Part shown: in pieces, positions 56,464 to 64,000 of the stretch | Position numbering within the stretch: position 1 is the first letter of the stretch | Layout of the letters: the number at the start of each line of letters is the position of its first letter | Assembly (NCBI RefSeq): GCF_000344685.1 | Contig: NW_006920420.1 | Span: forward strand, 1,292,789-1,356,788 | Direction of reading: 5' to 3' | DNA from: Gloeophyllum trabeum ATCC 11539 | Taxonomy: Eukaryota; Basidiomycota; Agaricomycetes; Gloeophyllales; Gloeophyllaceae | Length of the DNA stretch: 64,000 nt | Notes under the pieces: generated by a model | What the model saw: the letters and a program-made list of their open reading frames with translations, nothing else | Databases searched by the model: none | Told to the model about the DNA's origin: nothing | Translations under genes and position numbers: made by a program

Positions 56464-58266
56464 ATGATTGAGCGTTCGCCACTCTCTGTCGTCCACGAAA
56501 ATCTCCTCAAGATCGGTGCCATCCCTCTACAGGAGTACTTGGCGGTCGACACTCCGCCTCTGCAGCCCACCTGGGATGTATCGTCCGGTCTAAATAAGTA
56601 TGCAACGCCTCAAGATATTACAAAGGTAGCTCCGCAGATTAGTAGTTATGAGCCTCAGAGCAGTAGCGAACAACAGCCCGGCGATGCAGGAGGTCTCTCG
56701 TTGTCGGACCCTAGTGCATGCGTCACGCCAGAATTGAAGCCCGTACAGGAGTATAAACCAGTAAAGCGCATTGAGGAATGCTGTCTGGAATGGAGGGCTG
56801 GTCTGGTCGTGCCCTCCTGGTTCTGTTACGGTGAGTAGCGTCCTGCCAGTCAGTCGAATAGGTTGTCACGTTGCGCAGGCTCGTTCGGCTGCGCGCTTCA
56901 GGTGAAGTTAACGCCCGAGTGTCAGCGCAGCTACTCTGTCGAGCCCACATACAAGACATACGAAGAGGCGAAAATGGCATGCGCCATGCTTGCGATCGAT
57001 CAGGGCGTTCTTGACTTCATCAAGCATGGAAACGGGCAGCTGCAGCCAGCACCACGCACCCTCAGGAATCAGGACGATCCCTCGACTAGTCGAATACGAA
57101 GAAGATTTGCTTCTTTAGACGAGTTTGCCAAGTCCCTCCCTACGTACCCTACCGAACCCATGAGTCTTCGGAGAGATCCCAGAGGGCACAACTTCGTCAT
57201 CAATTGGCTGGGCAAGAAGATGTCTCGTGCTCATGGACGACTGCGCGCAGATCTCACGCCAGTATCGGAGTCCAACGCTGACGGAACCCTTTTTGGGTGT
57301 GTACTGCGTCTGACGCGACCGTCCAGTCAGGCTCTTACTTATATTGTCGAGCCGGTCTTGGAGAGAGAGGTGGATGTCAGGAATGCAGTTTGCTTGGTGG
57401 CAGCAATTCAGGGTGTGGAGGCACATATCGCATCAGTGGCAAAGGAGGTCGCATGCAAAGTGACTTCAGAGATGAGGCGCCTGGCTGGGAGGGTATTAGC
57501 ACTTCTTGATGCCGAGCTAGAGAAATGGCCACACTCGAAAACGGATTTTACATGTCCGCCGGATCTTGACGGTGAGGAGATTGTATTACAGCTCTCTTTC
57601 GGCACTCTATTTACATGCATCACAGCATGCGGCTGCATTTTCACCGTCACTCTGGACACGACATCAGAGTTGTCGTGGTCATTCACGGTGCCAAGGGAGT
57701 ACAAGAGCGGGGCTGATGCAAAGGTTGCCGCGGTATGTCTTGCCTATGAGCAAGGAGTGATCGAACTCGTCCGCTTTCGCGGGAAGAAACCTCCCCCTGG
57801 ATACAAGGTAGTGCTTCCTTGCGATGCTGGCTCTAGCCAGTACGTCGCGTCCAAGACCTACTTTAAGAGACGTCGAGCGGAGCTAGAAGGGACAAATGCG
57901 GACGCTGGAGGCAAGAAAGCCAGATTCCCCAGTAGAGCTGTAGATGGACCCCTACATCGCCGCCCGTACCCACTTGTTCCGGGAACGAGGCACGATGGTC
58001 AATTTACTGGAACCTCAACGACACCACCATATCACGTCCCTTATGCCGTTCCTGGTGCAGTTGCGACGACGCCATACCCTCCTTCGCCAGCTGCCCCGCA
58101 CTTAGCACCCTACCAGGTTGACCCTGCAGGGTATCCTCCTAGGCTTGGTGACCCAATATACTATCCGCCTCCCCAACGTTCGGGCTGGGCTAGTACGCCG
58201 TATCCTCCACTGCCGTCGCGGGAACCGCCTTACCCGCGGCCGCGCGGTTCTCTAGGCTATCGATGA
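56464..58266 (+). CDS. unknown protein with three related modules, copy 2
   Basis: Two exons, 56464-56830 and 56879-58266, total 1755 nt, giving 584 residues. The leader MIERSPLSVVHENLLKIGAI ends in CCLEWRAGLVVPSW. Three modules of about 50 residues follow. Module 1 (about 125-176) has FGCALQVKLTPECQRSYSV and EEAKMACAMLAIDQGVLDFI. Module 2 (about 261-312) has FGCVLRLTRPSSQALTYIV and VRNAVCLVAAIQGVEAHI. Module 3 (about 373-425) has CGCIFTVTLDTTSELSWSF and DAKVAAVCLAYEQGVIELV. Each starts with a beta-like strand around Gly-Cys and ends in an Ala-rich helix with QGV or EQGV, recalling the layout of double-stranded-RNA-binding domains, though not clearly homologous. The tail is basic, then Pro/Tyr-rich. 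Copy 1 has an intron before module 3 that copy 2 appears to lack. Confidence 0.7.
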
Positions 58267-58492
58267 TACATTCGAGATGCCTGGATTTCTTGACTTCGGG
58301 TTGCAATCCTCGTGGACTTGACTCACGGAAGAATCTGATCCAATCTCGATCTCTGTAGTAAATACGAATACATCATGCAGGCTCTCACCTGCTTCGATAA
58401 TCGCTAACTTCTAAAGGTTCAACGACTACACCTCGAGCAGCGGGATTGCAGACAACGGCAAGGCGTACTGCTAAGTTGGGCTGAGTCACCCG
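58267..58492. other. convergent 3' ends of three-module copy 2 and S9 peptidase copy 2
   Basis: A 226-bp spacer between two convergent stop codons. No gene is seen. Confidence 0.5.
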
Positions 58493-60783
58493 CTATGCTG
58501 CCTCAGCCACTTTGATGCCGAGTACATCGCAGTAGAACCCGAGCTCTTTCTCCAAGGCTTTCTTCTGATTCTCGGCTTTCCTGAATCCGTGACCTTCGCC
58601 GTCGAAAAGGATGTATTCGACCCTTCCCCCTCGCTTTCTGATGGTTTCCACCATGCTTTCGGCTTGTGACGGAGGGACGGCCTTGTCCTCAGAGCCCTGA
58701 AGGATCTGGAGAAAATGTTAGCAACTCAAGCCGTTTGTCCGACTCATGATATAACGACACCCTTGAGCCCTACTCACCAGCAAAGGCGCCTTGATCATAT
58801 CAGCATGGAATACCGGTGATCTCTCTCGGTATACGTCCGGAATGTCCGCAGGTCGGCCGCCTATCAACTTCTCTATGCGCCGCAATTCAAACTTATGCGT
58901 GTCTTCAGCCAACTTGCTCAAGTCCGAGATCCCAAACAAGGAGGTCCCGGCGGCGAATGCATCCGGGGCCCCGCAAAGAGCTGCCAAGGTAGTGTAGCCC
59001 CCGCCGGAGCCTCCGCGGATGACTGTGCGCTTCGGGTCAATTAGCTGGAGAGTCGAGGCAAGATGCTCGGCTGCTCGGACGCAGTCCTGGACATCTACGA
59101 CTCCCCACTTGCCTTCAAGCTTTTCGCTTTACCCCGGATCAGCACAACAACGTAAACAAGGTAAATGGACACTCACATATATTTGCGGCCGTACCCAGAC
59201 GAGCCGCGAAAGTTAACGTCCACCCTGATTTTCGAATGCAGTTATGAATATAAGAGATTAAAGCACCATGGGAGAGCATACCATCCCCAGCCTCTACTCG
59301 TGAAATATTGCTTCATCCAATCCAACGCTGGCACCGATCTGCTGGTCGGACCACCATGTACGTTCACCACGCACGGAGGTCTCTCGCCCTCGGTGGATGA
59401 ACCGTCGTAGTTCGGATTATTCGGAGGATAGAAAACTATGTGCAGTGGTTCGTTGTTAGGGGGCAACTGAAGCGTCATGGGTCGGGGCTCGGAGACCAGG
59501 GAGCGCGGAAACTGAGCACTGGGGCCGGATGTCGTCGAGCTTAGATCCGTGAATGTCGCGCTTGGTCCCGTGGGAGCGACAGTGCAGCGCACGACGCGAG
59601 CTGGCTCGGTAGTCTTCGCGCCTACGAAGGCGGCCGTGCCTGCAGACACGCGCCGGACCCATGATACATGTACGAATGGGCATTGCAGCCCCTCCTTTGA
59701 TCCTGTACCTATGTCGATCCTGTACAGCATGCTACGACCGTCTCGGATTGCGCTGTACAGCAAAGTCTGATCGTCTAAGGCTGTCCCGGTGGAATGACCC
59801 AAGGTAGACGAAGGCTCGCTGAAGTCCTCCTGAACGGGCACAGGGAAGATAGGTTTTGCTGCATCAGAGCTTACGCTATAAGACCACGGATTTTGGTAGC
59901 CCGACTCGTCGCAAGTAAAGATGAGGTGCTCTTTTGAGGCCCAGAAGGGATACATGACACCGACGGTTCCTGGTCTGCCCGCAATGCATCTCGCGTTCGT
60001 TACAGTCAGAGTCGGATGAGACCCCTTCTCAGGCTCGTACGCCACCTTTGCGACGTGAATCTCGGACCCTTCCCAAGGCATATCAGGATGGTACCACTGT
60101 TGCCAGGCGATGTACTGGCCATCTGGTGAGAAACGAGGGGCGGCGTAGAAGTCAGCGCCTGACGCAATGGTCGAGACAACTTTTGTCTGAGTGTTAATCA
60201 CACATAGAGTTGTAATAATGTCCGGAGGGGAGGGATTCGTATGGTCTTCAAGGATCGCTACGAGAAATATGCCACTAGGATGGACGGTGAAGTCGGTAAA
60301 ACAATGGTTTGCGTTCTCTGTGGCGTTGGTCAGCATACAGGCTCCAATCCTGTAGTAAACGTGCGGGGAGTGTACCTGGAGTAATTGGTTCTGGTTTCGT
60401 TCCAGCGCTGACTCGATAAACACGAGCATCGGTGAGATGTGAGAAGTAAATAGTGTCGGAGTATGCGACCACGGCAGCTCCACCGTATCCTTGAACAGAG
60501 CTCCGTGCGTTCCATCCTTCCCCGAAGACATCTTCACCTGACTCAGTTTTGAGGACTACGCATCTTCCGCCTTCCGAAGGCCTGGCTTCGAGGTTATAGA
60601 CCGTAGAACTGATAGGATCGACGATAACGTCTACCACGGTAGTGCACTGATGACCGACGTAGTCAGTCTTTGCACACGCCGATCGCTGGGCTTGGACAAT
60701 ACAACTAGACTGACTTTCTGGGTGATTACGTCGGCAGTGACTGGCGAACACCAAGTGCCGTATGGTGCCAACATCTTCGTCAT
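58493..60783 (-). CDS. S9 prolyl-oligopeptidase-family peptidase, copy 2
   Basis: Paralogue of the gene at 51009-53241. The ATG at 60783 starts MTKMLAPYGTWCSPVTADVI, and the stop is at 58493-58495 (DVLGIKVAEAA). Propeller-region blocks match copy 1 (SGADFYAAPRFSPDGQYIAW, HPDMPWEGSEIHVAKVA). The hydrolase domain has PPCVVNVHGGPTSRSVPALD, the nucleophile elbow VIRGGSGGGYTTLAAL (Ser in GGSGGG, against GASAGG in copy 1), the aspartate near GSEDKAVPPSQAESMVE and the histidine in FDGEGHGFRKAE. The intron layout is the same. Length is about 650 residues. The difference at the elbow may reflect altered substrate preference or simple drift. It lies convergent to the three-module gene copy 2. Confidence 0.8.
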
Positions 60784-61999
60784 CGTGCGACGGCACAAAT
60801 ACCTGTATCTGGGTACGTATGCTCGGTTAGGAAGTGTGTTGCTGTCCGTGCGGTATATGCAAACTGGGTTATCGTGAAATACCTGGCGTCGGATCCTAAG
60901 GCCTGCTGAGGGCCTGTGGCGGCGGTGAGGCCTGACTGCTCCGGTACTATATAGCTATATGTAGTACTGGCAGTGCGTGGCGGCGTCTTCACACGTGCAG
61001 AGATGATCGAAAAAATCAACACTCTTTTATGCCGAGGCCGCTGCTGTCAGACCAGCTGAAGCTTTTTCACCACCCGGGAAGCTGTATACTTATTGTTAGT
61101 GACTAGAGACGAATGTTCCAGCTCACAGTTCCAGTCTCAAAATATTTGCCTTATTTGGACGTTCCCACGCCAGGTTGGCTGGTTGCCAGTGGTTGGTTTC
61201 GATCTTCTGCTGGCTTGCTCAGGCTGCGTCTCTCTCCGAACAGTCTCTGGCTGTTCTCTATTAACTCTCGAAGCTTCGTTATGCTATACTCTCGCCTTCT
61301 TCAAAAACTTCAGCATGCGGATTACTTCTGCACTCGTCTGGCCGCCTGTCTCGGGTCGAGATTGGTAACTACCAATGGATGGGCGACTCTGAAAGCCGAC
61401 CAACAGCTGCTCTAGCTGTGCCAACGATCTTCATACGAAACCTCGTATACTGTGCCGCCACGACGAAGATATAATTCCATAGTCTACGACAACAGGCCAT
61501 CCACCTGCCGCTTCATGAACGAAGCGATGGAGCAACTTGAATCGAGCGGTCAGAACATTTTTTCATCTCCCAACGCCTTAGGACAGGATTGTCATATCAT
61601 ATCTCATTCCACGTACTTCATGTATCTGCATCGGAATATATATGAAATGACGGACGCCATGTCAAATGCAACAGGAGGTGATACGACTACCTCCTGTCGC
61701 ATTAGACATGACGTCTTGTATATTTCTCTAATTGAGGTACACCATGACCCCTGTGCGCAAGATCTGCACATGCAACGCTGTCAGCTTGCAAGCTCAGCGT
61801 TCAGCGCTCAGGGTTGCACGACTGGCACAGTGGCAGTGGCGTGGGGCAGTATCGGCTTCCGCCGAAAGTGCCGTGCTGGACCTGCGCTTCGCCTAGACAA
61901 AAGGCCGTGATAGCCGCGCCTGCGCAGGATATTTAGAACGCGCGTCCTGCGTGTCAACAGGCAGCATCGCATCCCATTCTTTCTCAACATTCCAAGACT
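60784..61999. other. intergenic stretch before the Argonaute gene
   Basis: The frames at 61093-61415 and 61452-61910 show no family signature and no convincing exon chain. A palindromic AT stretch (TATATAGCTATAT) lies near 60947-60959. The TATA-like ATATTTAG near 61927-61934 could serve the Argonaute gene that starts at 62000. No other feature is supported. Confidence 0.4.
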
Positions 62000-64000
62000 A
62001 TGAGCAACCAAGGCAATCGAGGCGGCGGAAGAGGTAGAGCTCGAGGTGCAGGTGGTCCTCCTCGGGGCGGTCCTTCTCAAGGTGGCCCTGCTGCTGGCGG
62101 CTCACCTAGAGGGGGAACTCCTCAAGGCGGTTTCCGAGGTGGGCCTCCTTACAGAGGAGACCAATCTGGACCCGGTAGAGGTAGGGGCAGAGGCGAGGGG
62201 AGCGGACAAGGCAGTCCCGCCTCTTCCGTTGCTGGTGACAGAGGATTCGGTCCGAGAGGGCGGAGCAGGGGAGGTAGGGGCAGCCCAGCCCTTTCTTCCG
62301 CGGGCGGCCGAGGGGGTGGATTTCAAGGCGGCCCTCCTCAAGGTGGCACTTCCACTATCTACTCGCCTGGTACTCCGGCCCTCATCGACAGGCAGCGAAA
62401 TGCTGCCGCTGATCAGCTTGTCGCCGCTTTCAAAGGACTGGCCATTTCACCGGAGCGACCTCTACGTCCCGGGTATGGGACTCTCGGCAGGGAAATCACC
62501 CTTCGAGCAAATTTCTTTCCGGTCAAGGTACCCAAGGGTGTTGTCTATGAGTACAAGATCACAATCTCCCCGAACGTCGTAGGCGGTGAGAAGAGGAGGC
62601 TTTTCGACCTCATAGAGATGCAATCGCAGTATCAGGCCCACAGAAATTACATCGCTCACGACAGGAGCGAGCGCTTGGTGTCTGCTAAGAAGTTGCCTGA
62701 CCCATTATCTCTGCGTATTCCATATTTTGAAGACGGTGAACAGGGCCCTCGGCAAGGCGCGAAAGTGTACACCGTCGATATCACGTTTCAGAGGGACCTC
62801 GATATGAGACAACTAACTGAGTAAGTGGCTCGACGTGAACCATCACAGGGAATGAGGGAAGCTCATTAGCCACCATAGGTACCTGTCCGGCGACGTTGCT
62901 CAGCGTGACACGGACCTTGCGCCGATTTTGTCAGCGTTGAATATTGTGCTCCAGCAGCACCCTTCGCACACCGGTATGCGAGTTGGGAAGAATCGGTATT
63001 TCTTTCCGACTGCGCGTGGCGGGATTCCGATTGCGCTTGGAGTAGAGGCGTGGCAGGGATTCTTCACGTCTGTGCGGCCTGCGCACAACCAATTGATGGT
63101 TAATGTGAACGTTGCTATGACAGCCTTCTATATTCCTGGAAATCTTGCCGACGCCATGCTTGCATTCCAACAGAATACAAGAGGGGGCATGCCTACCGCT
63201 TTCGCTCGGGGCATCAAGGTTGCCACGTCTCACCTTGGATATACAAGGCGATACACTGTCAGAGACATCGGTCAAAGTAGTGCCAGACGGACCACGTTCG
63301 ATTGCGATGGAAAGATAATATCGGTCGAACAGTACATGAGAGAAAGTGAGTGCCATCTTCTCTGTGCTCCCGCTCTGCCGAATGGTTGACGTTATCCAAG
63401 AGTATCGAATACAGCTCAGACACGCCGATGATCTACCAGTGGTCAACGTTGGAGCCAAGACGCCGACTTACCTGCCTGCTGAGATCTGCAACATCATCCC
63501 AGGGCAGCCCTACGGAAAGCTGAACGAACAAGAGACCGCGCAGATGATACGTCATGCATGTCAACCACCTGCAGTGAATGCCAATGCCATCATGTCGACA
63601 GGATTACGAGCTCTAGGTCATCATCCAGCCGAAGCACCACTGAACGGATTCGGTATCACTATTGAACCCCAGATGGCTGTAGTACCAGGCCGAGAGTTAC
63701 CTCCCCCGCGCGTTTCGTACAGATCGGGCGCGCCGCGGCTCCAGAACGGTAGCTGGAACATTTTACAGTCAAAGTTTCAGAAAGGCGGAAACTTGGGCAT
63801 GTGGTGGGTGTTGGTAGTTCGGGACGGGCCCAGGGACGAGTTCCAGGGACCCAATGACCCCAAACTCATCAATTTTCTCAAGGCGTTTGCGCAGAAGTGT
63901 CAAGATGCAGGGCTTACTGTGCCTTCTCCACCACAGATACTGAGTACACCAAACTTACCTCGGCAGTCTGACAGAGACCGGACCAGGACTGGAGCACTAC
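62000..64000 (+). CDS. Argonaute protein, N-terminal part (runs off window)
   Basis: This RNA-silencing effector binds small RNAs. The ATG at 62000 begins a Gly/Arg/Pro-rich tail of about 115 residues with repeated GGP, RGG and RGRG motifs. The N-domain follows (TLGREITLRANFFPVKVPKG) and the L1/DUF1785-type linker (ALGVEAWQGFFTSVRPAHNQ, LMVNVNVAMTAFYIPGNLAD). The PAZ region contains VATSHLGYTRRYTVRDIG and PVVNVGAKTPTYLPAEICNI followed by IPGQPYGKLNEQETAQMI. The start of L2/MID follows (SWNILQSKFQKGGNLGMWWV). Exons are 62000-62820, 62879-63345 and 63401 to the edge. The PIWI domain with its catalytic DEDx residues lies outside, so slicer activity cannot be judged. Confidence 0.92.

Overview
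The window reads as nuclear DNA of a basidiomycete, most likely an Agaricomycete (a Polyporales-type wood-decay fungus would fit). The evidence is GC-rich protein-coding DNA, genes broken by many GT-AG introns of about 50-60 nt, short intergenic gaps, and protein families typical of such fungi (fungalysin, AUR1, adenylate-forming reductase, questin-oxidase-like proteins, fungal Hsp70-like proteins, Argonaute). Most genes had to be assembled by hand from exons, so gene spans and final exons are firmer than some internal splice sites.

Layout. 1-436 (-): 5' end of a fungalysin-type secreted metalloprotease that runs off the left edge. 2762-7270 (+): SulP transporter with STAS and cyclic-nucleotide-binding domains. 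7448-11988 (-): large Rho guanine-nucleotide exchange factor. 12313-13190 (-): SMP/LEA-like protein with an unresolved 5' end. 14222-16008 and 16734-18517 (+): tandem questin-oxidase-like pair. 18846-20575 (+): F-box/LRR-like protein. 21140-21771 (-) and 21974-26112 (+): small unknown gene divergent from an A-T-R adenylate-forming reductase, followed by a SAM methyltransferase (26484-27362). 27482-28834 (-) and 29298-30293 (+): inositol phosphorylceramide synthase AUR1 divergent from CFIm25. 30629-31782 (+): phytanoyl-CoA-dioxygenase-like protein. 32083-34823 (+): first Hsp70-like gene. 34901-40009 (-): coiled-coil protein, small charged protein, nuclear-type basic protein and a conserved unknown. 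40938-42146 (+): alpha/beta hydrolase. 42331-47132 (-): second Hsp70-like gene with a 5'-truncated LINE inside one intron and an assembly gap beside it. 47711-61000: two copies of an unknown three-module gene and two copies of an S9 peptidase gene, with an O-acetylhomoserine sulfhydrylase and a small DNA transposon between them. 62000 to the right edge (+): Argonaute.

Four gene families are present twice within 64 kb (questin-oxidase-like, Hsp70-like, three-module protein, S9 peptidase), so local duplication, partly with inversion, has shaped the region. The questin-oxidase-like pair, the adenylate-forming reductase and the methyltransferase lie within about 13 kb and could form a small-molecule pathway. 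This rests on gene content only.

The clearest structural result is the LINE insertion. A 13-bp target-site duplication flanks it, and removing the insert restores an ordinary 58-nt intron in the Hsp70-like gene. The 592-N gap sits between two near-identical copies of about 655 bp, which looks like an unmerged contig overlap rather than a biological duplication. The most interesting unknown is the duplicated protein with three related modules of about 50 residues, each ending in a conserved helix, located near the Argonaute gene.
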